Of a stretch of DNA of 64,000 bases, positions 11,504 through 24,236 are shown in pieces (the first letter of the stretch is position 1; each line of letters begins with the position of its first letter). Source of the stretch: Cryptomeria japonica (Eukaryota; Streptophyta; Pinopsida; Cupressales; Cupressaceae); contig NC_081405.1 of the NCBI RefSeq assembly GCF_030272615.1, forward strand, positions 316,202,041-316,266,040, in the 5' to 3' direction. Under the pieces are notes generated by a model. That model made no database searches. It saw only the letters and a list, made by a program, of their open reading frames with translations, and was not told the origin of the DNA. The translations under genes were made by a program, and so were the position numbers.

Positions 11504-12877
11504 ATGGGAACTAACACCACTAATCCACCAACAACTTTTTTCACAAGATAAATACCTAAGCTTGATGGAACAAATTATGGGATATGGAAAATTTGAATGG
11601 AGACTCATCTTAGATGTCTTGGCAAGGATAATTGGAAAATCACTAATAAAGGATACACACCTTATGATCCGACATCTAGCAATCCTACTCCTGTAGACTT
11701 GGATAATAATATTGAAAATGATTGCAGAGCTAGAGAAGCCCTCCTGTGTGCACTTACTGATCAGTAGATCATGGGATTGACTGACAAATCATCAGGTAAG
11801 GCTATGTAGGACAAACTGCAAACTCTAAATGAAGGTGACCCTACTGTCAAAATTGCTAAACCTGATGGTTACTGGGTAAGATATCAAAACTTAAAAATCG
11901 GAGAAAAGAAAAGAATTATTGTGTTTATGGAAAGAGTAAATGAGATTGTTATGGGAATTCAATGTTGTGGAGAATTTCTAAGTGAAGATGAAATTGTTTC
12001 CAAAGTCTTGAGAGCCCTTCCACCGACTTACAAGATGAAGGCAACTGCAATTAATGAGTTAAGAACAATGTCAAACACTTCAGTTAACAAAGATATTCTG
12101 ATTGTTAAATTATTTGCTTTTGAGCTTGAAGAATTTGGATCTTCTGGAGCTGTAAAGTTTGAACCTCCTTTTCATGCATCATCATCAACATCTACCGGAA
12201 AAAGTGATTGGAGATCCTTATATGCAAAAGAACTGGAAGACATGAGGAAAGAAGATGAAGAGCTTGAGCAACTTGAAGCTTTATATTATAGAAGAGTACC
12301 TCAAGGACCTACTGGAAGTAAGTATGAAGGAAAAGCACATTTTAAATGGTTTTCATGTAATAAGATTGGTAATTTTGCATCTAGATGTCCTGAAAGGAAT
12401 GCAAGGTTTGAGGAAAGAGTAAAGAATTTTTTTAAGCCTAACCAGAACAGATATAGATTCAAGAAAAGCAAACAATGTTACATAGCAAATGAGGAAGGAG
12501 TAACAGATGACTCTAGAGATGAACCAGCAGAAGACTCTGCTAATGGATCTGACAATGGAAAAGAATGGGTGTTCTATGCTTTGAAGGAAGATGAACCAGA
12601 ACCAGCTATCAAAATCGAAGAGAAGGCCTTGAAATCAAAAGTTGAAGATAAAGATGAATGGGTAATTGATAGTGGATTCTCACACCATATGACTGGAGAT
12701 AAAATGAAATTTTTGTCCTTGCAAGAATACAATGGTGTTCAAGTCAGATTTGGAGATGACAAGGCATGTATGATCAAGGGTAGAGGTATTATTTCTTTGG
12801 ATGGAAAGCATAATACTGATAATGTATATTTTGTAGAATGTTTGAAGCATAATATTTTGAGTGAACTAGACAATTAG
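11504..12877 (+). pseudogene. C2 gag and start of protease, decayed
   Basis: The frame starts at ATG 11504 (MGTNTTNPP) and has stops near 11550, 11595, 11766 and 11807, all where relatives have Q, R, Q and W. It is then open from 11921 to 12877. The zinc knuckle is itself damaged: it reads WFSCNKIGNFASRC where C3 keeps CFNCNKIGHMASRC, so the first cysteine and the histidine are lost. Near 12660 comes the copia aspartic protease motif WVIDSGFSHHMTG, with DSG intact. It ends early compared with C3. Confidence 0.85.
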
Positions 12878-12879
12878 TT

Positions 12880-15689
12880 GATAAGGGTTTTCAACTTCAG
12901 TTTAAAGATATAAAATGCAAAATCATTAACAAGACTGGTTTGGAAATTGCAACCGGTATTCAGACATGAAGTAATATCTTTCACTTGAACACTGGTAATA
13001 AGACATGTTTGATTGCTCATATTGATGAGAGTTGGCTATGGCATAAGAGGTTGTGTCATGTTAATTTTGATTGCATTCTTAAGATCAGTTCAACTAAGAC
13101 AATTAGAGATATACCTAAGATTATGAAGCCTCATAATCCGGTATGTAAGGAGTGTCAATTGGGGAAGAAAATTAGAAGTTATTTTAAGAGGATACATGAT
13201 AAATCTAATGATGTAATTGATTTGATTCACACTAACTTATGTGGTCCAACAAGGACTAGAGTCTTTCAAGGTGATAGGTATTTCATGCTGATTATTGATG
13301 ACTATTCTAGAATGATGTGGGTGACTTTTCTAAGGGAGAAGCCCGAAGCTTTTGAGAAATTCAAGATCTTTAAAGAGAAGATTGAAATAGAAACTAGATT
13401 GAAAATTAAATGTCTAAGATTAGATTATGGTGGTGAGTTCACTTCTCATGAATTTAAAAGATATTGTGAGACAAATGGAATCAGGAGACAACTATCTGCA
13501 CCTAGGACTCCTCAACAAAATGGAGTAGTCAAAAGGAAGAACACAACCATTTTGGATGCAGCTAGATCCATGATAATGGAAGGCAAATTGCCTCATATCT
13601 ACTAGAGAGAAGAAGTGAGTCAAACAGTCTACACACTGAATAAAGTTTGTGCATCAAAGGTGAAATAGGTAAGACCACTTAAGAATTATGGTTTGGACAT
13701 ACACCTATTGTTAAGTATTTCAGAATTTTTGGAAGTGAATGCTATATCGAAAGAGATGATTCAATTGGAAAGTTTGATCCTAGATGTGATGAAGGAATAT
13801 TTATTGATTATTCAATTTAAAGAAAAACATATAGATGTTATAACAAAAGATTACAAAAAATTGTTGAGAGTGCTAATGTGAAAGTAGTTGAATAGTACAG
13901 AAATCATTCTATATCATATGACAAGGAACCAATAGTGGAAATGATCATAACAAAACTGACAATGCCTCAACCAATATAGGAAGCTGAAACAGTTACACCA
14001 GCACAGTTAGAATATTCAACTGTGACTGATGATCAGAGTAGTGAATATGAAGTTCAAAAGACACCAAGGTATTTAAGATTAAATCATTCTAAAGATCAAA
14101 TTATTAGAGATAGAAACAAGGGAGTTATGACAAGAAGAAAACTGGCAAATGAAGAGGTATGTCTTATTTCTCAAGTTGAACTGGCAATTGTTATTGAAGC
14201 TTGTAAGGATAAACATTGGTTAAAGGCTATGGAAGATGAATTAGATCAGATAGAAAAGAATGAAACGTGGTCTTTTGTTCCTCGACCTAAAAATAAGAAT
14301 GTTATTGGAACTAAATGGTTTTGTAGGAATAAATTGAATGAGGATGGTCAAGTTATAAGGAATAAGGATAGATTGGTTTGTGAAGGATATTCTCAAATAG
14401 AAGGAATTGATTATGGTGAGACATTTTCACTTGTAGCTAGAATTGAAGTTGTTAAACTATTTCTTGCCTATGCATCTTATAAGAACTATAAGGTTTATCA
14501 AAGGGATGTCAAATGTGCATTTCTGAATGGTGAACTTGAGGAAGAAGTTTACATTGAGAAATCTAATGGATTTTCATTAACAGATGATAAAGATATGGTT
14601 TGCATATTGAAGAAAGCTTTATATGGTTTGAAATAGGTTCCTAGAGCTTGGTATGCAAGATTGGATAAATATCTTTTGAAGCTTGTTTTTACTAAAGGTA
14701 GTGCTGATAGTAATCTATACTATAGGATCACTGATAATGATATTCTAATTATTGAAGTTTTTGTTGATGATATCATTTATGGAGGAGAAGATAAACAGTG
14801 CATGGAATTTGAAATGTCCATGATTGGTGCGATGAAATTTTTCTTAGGTTCGCAGACTACTCAAATTGACAAAGGGGTTTTTATCTGTCAAACTAATTAT
14901 CTGAGGGAATTCTTCAAAAAGTTTGGTATGGAGAATTCCAAACTGGTAAGTACTCCTATGGGTACAAATGAGAAATTATTTATCAAGGATACTTCTACAC
15001 TGGTAAATCCAACAAGGTCTAAATCTATGATTGGTTGTTTGTTATATTTAACTCAGACTAGACCTGATATTATGAATGTAGTAAGTATTGTTTCAAGATA
15101 TCAAATAAATCCTAAAGAAAATCATGAATGTGCAATAAAGGGAATATTTCACTATTTGTAAGGAACAACAAAATATAGTTTATGGTATTCCAGAGATGAT
15201 GATTTCACTTTATGCGTATATACTGACTTCAATTGGGCTGGTGATACTAATGACAGGAAGAGAACTTCTGGTGGTGTTCTTTTACTTGGAAAGAAACTGG
15301 TTTCATGGATAAGCAAAAAACAGTCAAACATTTCTTTATCTACTACAAAAGTTGAGTATGTTGCAATAGCAACTAATTGCACTCAAGTTTTGTGGATGAA
15401 GAAAATGTTGAAGGATATTAGGGTAAATTTTAGTGAAGCGGTAGTTATCTGCTGTGATAACTCTTCAACTATTGACATGTCTAAGAATCTGGTATTTCAC
15501 TCTAAGACTAAGCATATTTCAATAAAGTATAACTTTTCGAAGGACAAGGTAGAAGTAAAGGAAGTCAAATTGGTTTATGTGAACACTAAAGAATAGATTG
15601 CAGACATATTCACTAGACCGCTATCTAAGGAAACATTTGAATACTTGAGAGATGGGTTAGGGGTTTATGCCCCTTCGATAGAGACTTGA
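12880..15689 (+). pseudogene. C2 pol: integrase, reverse transcriptase, RNase H (decayed)
   Basis: Pieces of one pol lie in order. GAG-pre-integrase and the integrase core occupy 12985-13605 (WLWHKRLCHVNFDC, GDRYFMLIIDDYSRM, TPQQNGVVKRKN). RT occupies 14022-15161 (GTKWFCRNKLNEDG, FVDDIIYGG at 14760). RNase H occupies 15200-15689 (YTDFNWAGD, CDNSSTI, ADIFTRPL). Stops at 13603 (W), 14634, 15159 and 15594 (all Q) break it, plus small frameshifts near 13700 and 14800. It ends with TGA at 15687-15689. It is close in sequence to C3, so the two belong to one lineage. Confidence 0.85.
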
Positions 15690-16000
15690 TTGATGAAGTT
15701 TGTCATCAATCTGGTATACATTATCAAGAACATTGTTCATTCCGACACTGATGAATGGTGCTACTACTCAGGGGGAGTAGTCAAGTTTGAGATTCAGAGG
15801 TTTATATCATTGGTTTGATATTTTTGTCAGGTTTTTGGCATTGATGTCAAAGGGGGAGAGATATTGATGTGAAAATAAAAGAAAAGTTGTATACAGTGGG
15901 GAGAGAGATTTGTTCAGAAACTAACAGGGATATCATTCTCAGGGGGAGACTTGTTTTGGCACTTCTTGGTACTTAGATGTTTTTCATATCTAGTGTTGCC

Positions 16001-17067
16001 TGTTAGGTCTCAGAGACAACTGAAAGGGAGGGGGGGGGGGTGAATAAGTTGTCTAATAAATTCAAACCAAAAACCAATTAACCAACTTAATGCTTAATAC
16101 CGGTAAACCAGTTAAGTATGCTGGCAGACAGTGTTAACAGTAAATTGCTATACCGATAAAGATTAATGCATGAAACATAAACATAAAGTCATCCACAACA
16201 CATAACACCAATATTTGTACGTGGAAACCCTGTAAGGGGAAAAACCATGGTGGGAAACCTTACCCACAATCAGATGATACTACTGCAGATAGTAAGTGTA
16301 CATAAATGGGGTCTACACATGCAGAAAGGCCAATAGCCTAGAGCTCATTGCTCAATCACAAAAATGGGAGTCACACTGACTACAGTTGGATGGTTAAATC
16401 CAATAAGAATGTACTGTACAAAATAGAATCTTCATATGCTGGATTCAGTACCGGTGTAATGCTGATATGGTTATATAAAAACCTAGCTTCACCTTCAAAT
16501 GATGTCTTCATGTATACCTCTCCTTGATCTTGCATATACCTTCACTCAATTTTTTTCCTCATCCCAGACTTGATCTTACAAATAAGATCTTACATTTATA
16601 CCATACCCTAAGACCAATTTTAGTAGGTCGGCTCTACAAGATATTACAATAAAATCATTTTACAAACAATATAATATCTGATGCAATAACTGATTAAACA
16701 TGATAGCTTAATGCATTTACATCAATAATAGATCATCTCCATAGCATGCCATGCTGATCTAGAAAAGATAAACCTACCAGTGTAACCCTAGATACCCTGG
16801 ACCTATTTGCCGGTAAAAGCAAATATGCAAATATGAATATACCAATGATTAATTCTTCAAAACAAAGTGTCCACACGATGTCTTCGACATTACCAAGTGT
16901 CTTCCATATCATTCCAAATACCGGTGAACATCATATCTCATCGGTGAGCTATATACCAGTAACTGTGCAATAGTTACTTGCTTGCCGGTGAATGTTGTTG
17001 GATCTCCAAAGTGCTTATTTTCAGTAGGTGTTGACGTCAATGACAAAACCATACCAAAATACCAACA
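16001..17067 (-). repeat. 3' LTR of C3
   Basis: As read on the + strand it starts TGTTAGGTCTCAG and ends AAAATACCAACA. It matches the split LTR at 21621-21822 plus 35934-36793. On the - strand it begins TGTTGGTATTTTGG. Confidence 0.9.
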
Positions 17068-17079
17068 ATCTCCCCCTTT
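17068..17079 (-). other. Polypurine tract of C3
   Basis: On the - strand AAAGGGGGAGAT directly precedes the LTR start TGTTGG. The same word is the PPT of C2. Confidence 0.85.
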
Positions 17080-17412
17080 GGCATTGATGGCAACACAAGA
17101 TGGAAAAACCATCAAAGTACCAAAACAGAAATGCCAAATACCAAAAACCAACAATCTCCCATAGACAACAATTTCTTCCCCTGGGAGCAACATGTGTTTA
17201 TCCAAAGATTTATTTTCAATACCAATCTCTCCTCAAAAGATAATGTGTTTTTCCATAGATATCTCTCCCCCTTTGACATCAAATGCCAAAGTTACAAAAA
17301 TTAATTTTATACAAAATACCAACTACTCCCCCTGAGAAGTAGCTTCCTCGTCAAAGACCGGAATAAAGATTTGTCTTTTAATTTTGCCCATTGATGACAA
17401 TCATCAACTGAC

Positions 17413-20170
17413 TAGGTCTCTACTAGTGGTGGTATGACTCCAAGCTAATCTCTGAGATATTCAAAAGTTTCCTTAGGAAAAGGTTTTGTGAAAATATCTG
17501 CAAGTTATTCTTTAATATTCTCATAAACTAGTTTTATCTCCTTTTCTTCAACTTTTTCCCTTAGAAAATTTAGTTTGATAGAAACATGTTTAGTTTTACA
17601 ATGTAATACTAGATTCTTGGATATATCAATTGCTGCAGTGTTATCACAATATATAGTAATGGGTTCCTTGCATTTTACCTTTATGTCTTTCAACATTTGC
17701 TTAAGCCATAATACCTGTGTACAGTTAGTTGCTGCTGCAACATATTCTGATTCTATTGTTGATAAAGATGTACAACTTTGTTTCTTACTCAAACAAGAAA
17801 CTAATCTCTTTCTAAGAAAGAATGCTCCTCCAATGGTACTCTTTCTATCATCCACATCTCCTACCAAATTTGCATCTGTGTATGCACATAGATCAAAATT
17901 TCATCTTTAGGATACCATAATCTAAGATTTGTTGTGCCTTGTAAGTATCGAAAAATCCTTTTCACTACTGATTCATGATATTCCCTAGGATTACTTTGAA
18001 ATCTAGAAACAATACATATTGCATTCATAATATCAGGCCTAGTTTGTGTCAAATATAGTAAACCTCCTATCATAGATTTGTATCTAGTTGGATTAACAGG
18101 TGTAGATTCATCCCTTTGAGATAGTTTGTCATTTGTAGTCATAGGTGTGCTTACCGGTTTAGAGTTCTCCATCCCAAATTTCCTTAGTAATTCTTTCAAG
18201 TACTTGGATTGACTCAAAAATATACCTTTATCAGTTTGTGAAATCTACAAACCTAAAAAGAATTTTATTTCTCCAATCATAGACATTTCAAATTCTTGCT
18301 ACATTTTAATAGAAAATTCCTTACATAATCCATCTTCTCCTCCAAAGATTATATCGTCAACAAATACTTCGATAATAAAGATGTCATAATTAGTTATTTT
18401 GTAACATAAATTGCTATCTGCATTTCCTTTAGTAAAACCAATCTTTAAAAGATACTTATCCAACCTTGCATACCAAGCTCTTGGGGCTTGTTTCAATCCA
18501 TACAGAGCCTTTCTTAACTTGCAAACCATATCATTGTAATTTGTCAAGGAAAATCCATCAGGTTTTTCAATATATACTTCTTCTTCAAGATCTCCATTCA
18601 AAAATGCACATTTAATATCCATTTGATAAACTTTGTAGTCCTTGTGAGTTGCAAAAGCCAAGAATAATCTAACTACCTCAATTCTGGCTACTGGTGCAAA
18701 GGTTTCATTGTAATCAACTCCTTCTTTCTGAGAATATCCCTTACACACTAGTCTTGCTTTATTTCTGACAACCTTACCATCTTTATTAAGTTTGTTTCTA
18801 AATACCCATTTGGTTCCAATTACATTTTTATCTTTAGGTCGGGGAACTAATGTCCAAGTATTATTTTTCTCAATTTGTCCAAGTTCTTCTTCCATAGCTT
18901 TAATCCAAAATTTATCTTCACATGCCTCATTGATAGATGATGGTTCAATTTGAGAAATAAGACATACCTCTTCATTTGCGAATCTTCCTCTTGTCATAAC
19001 TCCTTTAAATTTGTTTCCAATTATCTGATCTTCAGAATGATTCAGTCTTACATACTGGGGCGTCTTAGTTTGTTGTTGTTCTTCAATTACTATGGAATCC
19101 TCTGATGATACTGGAGTAACTGGATCTTCATTCTGTACTGGTGGATTCAGTATAGGTTCATTTGTTACAATTTTTGTTGCCGGTTCAGAGTCTATATACC
19201 TTGAAGTTCCTCTGAATTGTTCATCAATCTTTACATTTGTACTCTCAACAATTTTCTGCAATCTCTTATTAAAACATCTATATGCCTTGCTCTTAGATGA
19301 ATAACCAAGAAATATTCCTTCATCACTTCTAGGATCAAATTTGTCAATATACTCATCTCTTCTAATATAACATTTACTTCCAAAAATTCTGAAATACTTA
19401 AGAGTAGGAGTATTACCAAACCATAGTTCATGAGGGTTCTTACTGGTTTCACCTTTGATGTGAACTTTGTAGAATGTATAGACAACATTGCTAACTGCCT
19501 CTCTCCAATGCACATGTGGTAGATTTGCTTCTGATAACATACTTCTTGTTGCATCCAAGATAGTTCTATTTTTCCTTTCAACAACTCCATTCTGCTGTGG
19601 TGTCCGAGGTGCTGATAACTGTCTTTTGATTCCATTCACTTTATAGAATGTATTAAAGTCCTTAGATGTGAATTCTCCTCCTTGATCTGATCTTAAACAT
19701 TTGATTTTCTTACCGGTTTCATTTTCAACCATTGCTTTGAACAGTTTGAACTTCCCAAGTGCTTCTGATTTTTCTCTGAGAAAAGTAACCCAATACATTC
19801 TAGAATAATAATCAATAATTAGCATGAAATATCTATCACCTTGTAAGCTTCTAGTTCTAGCTGGACCACATAAATTAGTGTGAATTAAATCAAGAGCATT
19901 ATTGGATTTTTCTGGAATACTTTTGCAACTAGCTCTAACTTGTTTTCCAAATTGACATTCCTTACAAATTGTATTATGAGGTTTCAAAATTTTAGGTAGA
20001 TCTCTAACTACCTTAGAAGTACTGATTTTTACCATGCAATCAAAGTTTACATGACATAGTCTCTTATGCCATAACCAACTTTCATTTATATGTGCAATCA
20101 AGCATGCCTTTTCACTGTTATTCAAATGAAAGATATTGCCTCTAGTCTGATTACTGGTTGCAATTTCCAA
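17413..20170 (-). pseudogene. C3 pol: integrase, reverse transcriptase, RNase H (nearly intact)
   Basis: A 623-codon frame at 20170-18299 carries GAG-pre-integrase (WLWHKRLCHVNFDC, CKECQFGKQ), the integrase core with D, D and E (DRYFMLIIDYYSR; RSDQGGEF; TPQQNGVVERKN), then RT from about residue 440 (GTKWVFRNKLNKDG; YQMDIKCAFLNGDLEEEVY; YGLKQAPRAWY; FVDDIIFGG). It stops at TAG 18300, with another TAG before the next piece at 18217-17861. RNase H follows at 17867-17505 in a shifted frame (MVGDVDDRKST; CDNTAAI). Beyond that lie stops at KE*LADIF and RD*LGV, and the frame ends at 17413. Stops at glutamine positions and one frameshift inactivate it. Confidence 0.9.
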
Positions 20171-20191
20171 ACCAGTTCTATTTGTGATTTT

Positions 20192-21564
20192 TCATTTTCC
20201 ATTTTTAAATTGTAACTGAAATCCCTTCTTAATTAATTGACCAACACTTAAAAGATTATGCTTTAATCCTTCAATATAGTAGACATTTTCAGTGTTATGC
20301 TTACCATCAAGAGATATTGAACCCTTACCTTTGATTGAATAGGCTTTGTCATCTCCAAATCTTACTAAACCTTCATTGTATTCTTGAAAGTTTAAGAATT
20401 TACCTTTGTCTCCAGTCATATGATGTGAGCATCCTGAGTCAATGATCCATTCATCCTTTGCTTCAACTTTAGCTACTAGGGCTTGTTCTACCGGTTGAGC
20501 AGTAGGTACCGGTTGATCTTCTATTATAGCAACAAAAACCCATCCATTGTCTACTGGATCCTCATCAGAATCATCACTCACACCTTCATCAACAATGTAA
20601 CAAGATTTGTCTTTGTTCTTCTTAAATCTGTATCTCTGATATTCATGATTAGGCTTGTATGTTTTTCTAGCTTCTTCTCTTAGTCTAGCATGTCTATCAG
20701 GGCATCTTGAAGCCATATGACCAATCTTATTGCAGTTAAAACATTTAAAGGGTGCTTTACCTTCATACTTACTTCCAACTGGACCTTTTGGCATTTTTCT
20801 TGCAAATAGTGCTTCAATTTCTTCAAGCTCTTCATTCTCCTTTCTAGGTTCTTCAAGTTCTCTTGCATAAAAGGCTCTCCAGTGTGATTTGTCAAATGAT
20901 GGAGCAGATGATGTTGATGCTTTAAAGGCCAAATCAGTTTTTATAGTAGCAAGAGGACCAAATTCCTCAATTTCAAAGGCTGCAAGTTTTCAATCAATGT
21001 ATCCCTAGTTACTGATGTATTAGGCACTGTTCTCAACTCATTTATACCAATAACCTTCATTTTATATGTCGATGGAAAACCTCTTAAGGATTTTGAAACA
21101 ATTTCATCTTCACTCAAATTTCTTCCACAACATTTAATACCCAAAACAATTTCATTTACTCTTTCCATAAAAGCAGAAATCCTTTCATCTTCTTCCATTT
21201 TCAGATGTTCATACCTGACTTGGAAGATTTCAAGTTTTGCAATATTGACTGTGGAATCTCCCTCATTTAGTGTTTCCAAATGATCCCAAATAGCTTTAGC
21301 AGTAGAACTATCTGATAATCTCATGATTTGTTGATCTGATAATGCGCTCAAAGGTGCTTCTCTTGCTTTGCAATCATTCTCTTCATCTTTAGCTAAGGTA
21401 GTTGGAGCAGTCTGACTAGCTACAATAGCAGTATAATCATTCTTTGTAACTTCCTAGATGTATTTACCAATTCAATTCAGATGTGTCTCCATTCTGATCT
21501 TCCATATCCCATAGTTGGTTCCATCAAGTTTAGGACTGTCCTTTTTGAAGTAATTTGTAGACAT
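20192..21564 (-). pseudogene. C3 gag and protease, lightly damaged
   Basis: The frame starts with ATG at 21564 (MSTNYFKKDSPKLDGTNYG). Two stops lie before 21351, the next open piece is 21351-20941, and a frameshift near 20945 leads into 20932-20192. The zinc knuckle CFNCNKIGHMASRC (near 20730) and the protease motif WIIDSGCSHHMTG (near 20440) are intact. A single TGA, probably a former cysteine codon, separates this piece from the integrase frame at 20170. Confidence 0.85.
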
Positions 21565-21606
21565 TGGATCTCCTCAAGTTGTTAAACTTCTGCAAAAGAG
21601 GACTAA

Positions 21607-21619
21607 GCTTTGATACCAA
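21607..21619 (-). other. Primer-binding site of C3
   Basis: TTGGTATCAAAGC on the - strand, one base from the LTR edge at 21621. Confidence 0.85.
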
Positions 21620-21620
21620 T

Positions 21621-21822
21621 TGTTAGGTCTCGGAGACAACTGAGAGGGGGGGGTGAATCAACTATCTAATAAGTTCAAACCAAAAACCAATTAACCAACT
21701 TAATGCTTAGTACCGGTAAACCAGTTAAGTATGTCGGTAGATAGCGTTAACAGTAAATTTCTATACCGGTAAAGATTAATGCATGAAACACAAACATAAA
21801 GTCATCCACAACACATAACACC
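21621..21822 (-). repeat. 5' LTR of C3, inner fragment
   Basis: This is the first 202 bp (+ reading) of the C3 LTR, matching 16001-16210. It is cut at 21822 by G2 and continues at 35934. The last five bases, acacc, are the G2 target duplication. Confidence 0.9.
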
Positions 21823-22946
21823 TGAAGAGGGGAAAATAGATTGGAAGGTCAAATGATCAAAACATAAAGGAATAAACATGCAGAATGCTAAAATATCATT
21901 AAAATACCATTTCACCTTGCTATTTTACCTTCTCCTTCGGATTGAGCTTGATGAAGTGAAGGCACCCCTTGATAATGCTCCACTTGATGTGCTCCTTTGA
22001 TTGCTGGATGTGGATGGCTCTCCAATGTTGTGCACAAATGAAATGGATTTGAAAAATGATAAGGATGAGATGATCAAGTTGCCAAGATGATTTCCTTGGC
22101 TCAAAAGGGTAGCATAAACTTACTAGGTTTCAAGATCTTTAGAATGAAGGGATGGAGCCCTATTTTATAGGAAGAGGAGAGGAAAATGGATGGCTAGGAT
22201 GAATTCGAGATGAAGGGCTAAGATTTACTTGTGAGCTCACACAAGGTCGAAGAGAGGGTGTGGAGACCAAGAAATATGCCTTAAAGGCATTTCATATCTC
22301 CACACTCCACAAGATGCATTGGAGGAATTAAAAATTCTCCAAAAAAGGATATCATGGGGATTGGAGGAATAAAAAGGAATTAAAAATTCCTTGGGAGAGG
22401 GGATGCCTAGAGGAATGTGTGATTTCAAAAATCTTCATTCACCTAGGAAAAGAGCATTTAAAGCTAGTGGCTGGATGAAAAAGACAAAGAGTTGACTTTG
22501 TGGCTAATCATGATGATTAACCATTAACGAATCATTAGGAGAGGGATTAGAGGAAATGTTAGGTGGGATTAATATTTGTAGGAGAATTTGACTAGGAGAG
22601 AGAATGAATGGAGGGAATAAAAAATTAGAAGAATAATGTTAAGTGAGTTTAGGGAGTTTCTAGAAGAATTTAATAGGTTAATGATGAATTAAGAAGATGA
22701 TTTGTATGAATCATGTAGGTTAACTAATTAATTGAAATTAATTAGCTAAGAGGAAGATTTGTGAGGATTTGATTTTTTAGAAGAATAAAGAAAGGGATTG
22801 ATTTATTAAATAAATCAATCACATGCTATAGTGACAATATTAATTATATTTAATTAATATTGAGAGGAATTTGAATTAACATAATTAATTAATTAATTAT
22901 GCGAGGAATTAAAAATAATTAAAATAATTATTTTTATGTGTTTACA
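21823..22946 (-). repeat. 3' LTR of G2
   Basis: It is 1124 bp and pairs with 34805-35933. On the - strand it begins TGTAAACAC after the PPT. The AT-rich (TTAA)n stretch at 22885-22900 is one unit shorter than in the other LTR. Confidence 0.9.
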
Positions 22947-22960
22947 TTTTACCCCACTTT
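22947..22960 (-). other. Polypurine tract of G2
   Basis: On the - strand AAAGTGGGGTAAAA abuts the LTR start TGTAAACA. This sets the element's direction. Confidence 0.8.
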
Positions 22961-23170
22961 GAAGCGAGCTGTGATGACACATTGATTCAAAGAATAATCT
23001 TGTCTTGATGCTGATATTGGTTTGATAGGATGCCCCAGCTCTTGATTGATAGATTATGGTATGGTGATGCCCCCTCGGGAGATCAATTGAGGTATTTGAT
23101 CTTTGGAGTTTTTGTGAAATTGATATCCTAATAGATTTGATTTGATTCGATTGATAAGATCTAGATTCAG

Positions 23171-23748
23171 TCTGCTTTCAAGAAGAATTCATCCTGTATA
23201 AGACAAAGATGATCAAAGTGTCTGGTTTCGGGAAGGATTCATCCTGTATAAGACATGATTGATCATAATATCTGGTTTCAAGAAGGATTCATCCTGTATA
23301 AGACATGATCGGAGTGTTTGGTTTTAGGAAGGATAAATCCTGTATAAGACATGACTGATCACAACGTCTGGTTTCAGGAAGGATTCATCCTGTATAAGAC
23401 ATGATCAGAGTGTCTGGTTTCAGGAAGGATACATCTTGTATAAGACATGACTAATCACAACGTCTAGTTTCAGGAAGGATTCATCCTGTATAAGACATGA
23501 TCAGATCACAACGTTTGGTTTCAGGAAGGATTCATCCTGTATAAGACATGATTGATCACAGCATCTGGTTTTAGGAAGGATTCATCCTGTATAAGACATG
23601 ACTGATCACAACATCTGGTTTCAGGAAGGACTCATCCTATATAAGACATGATCAAATCACAATGTTTGGTTTTAGGAAGGATTCATCCTATACAAGACAT
23701 GATCAGAGCATCTGGTTTTAGGAAGGATACATCCTGTATAAGACATGA
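23171..23748 (-). repeat. 12-unit minisatellite in the G2 3' region
   Basis: Twelve diverged units share the core GGAAGGATTCATCCTGTA followed by TAAGACATGA. Units are 46 bp (with a GATCAGAGTG spacer) or 50-51 bp (with a TGATCACAACG spacer), and the two lengths alternate in the first half. Each core contains the inverted repeat AGGAT-ATCCT. The array lies between integrase and the 3' LTR. One related unit occurs in G1 near 4090-4130. Confidence 0.9.
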
Positions 23749-24091
23749 ATCAGGATCAAAATTGATAATGTGAGGAAGAAAAAAAAAAAAATAGAGAAAG
23801 AAAAATTAAGGTGGAAGGGATAGATGAGGAACAAATATGAAGCAGTCGTGAGGTATTTGGAAAGAAGAATATGAGATGCGAGACCACGGAGAAAAATGGG
23901 GGCAATTGAGAACTCCATGGGATTATTGAGTTTAGGATTTGATGGAATGATGGTGAGATTTTGTGCACAACAAATGTGGAGAGCCAACCTAGTTTGATGT
24001 TTCCCTGAGTGACTTGCACCATTGATTATAGAAATCAGGATGCCATGAGAAACGCAGGGCATGGGCTGACTCTATAGACAAACAGGAATTT

Positions 24092-24236
24092 CTTGCACAC
24101 AACAATGCAAGTGTTAAGAAACACTAATACAGAGTTGTGGGTTCGTGCAAGGAAACCCTCAAACACACTGATACCTCTTGTACATGAGAAGGTAAGTGTT
24201 GATAAACACTAGTACCAGGTCACCGATTTATACAAG
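24092..24236 (-). repeat. Duplicated nested stem-loop in the G2 3' region
   Basis: Two 60-nt blocks 85 bp apart (24092-24151 and 24177-24236) each have an outer stem (CTTGCAC/GTGCAAG, and CTTGTA/TACAAG) and an inner stem AGTGTT/AACACT with a 4-nt loop. The outer stems differ by matched changes on both arms. Confidence 0.6.

Noticed and set aside
23171-23748. CRISPR array
   Set aside because: Units are diverged, spacers are themselves two repeated types, and the array sits in a plant retrotransposon.
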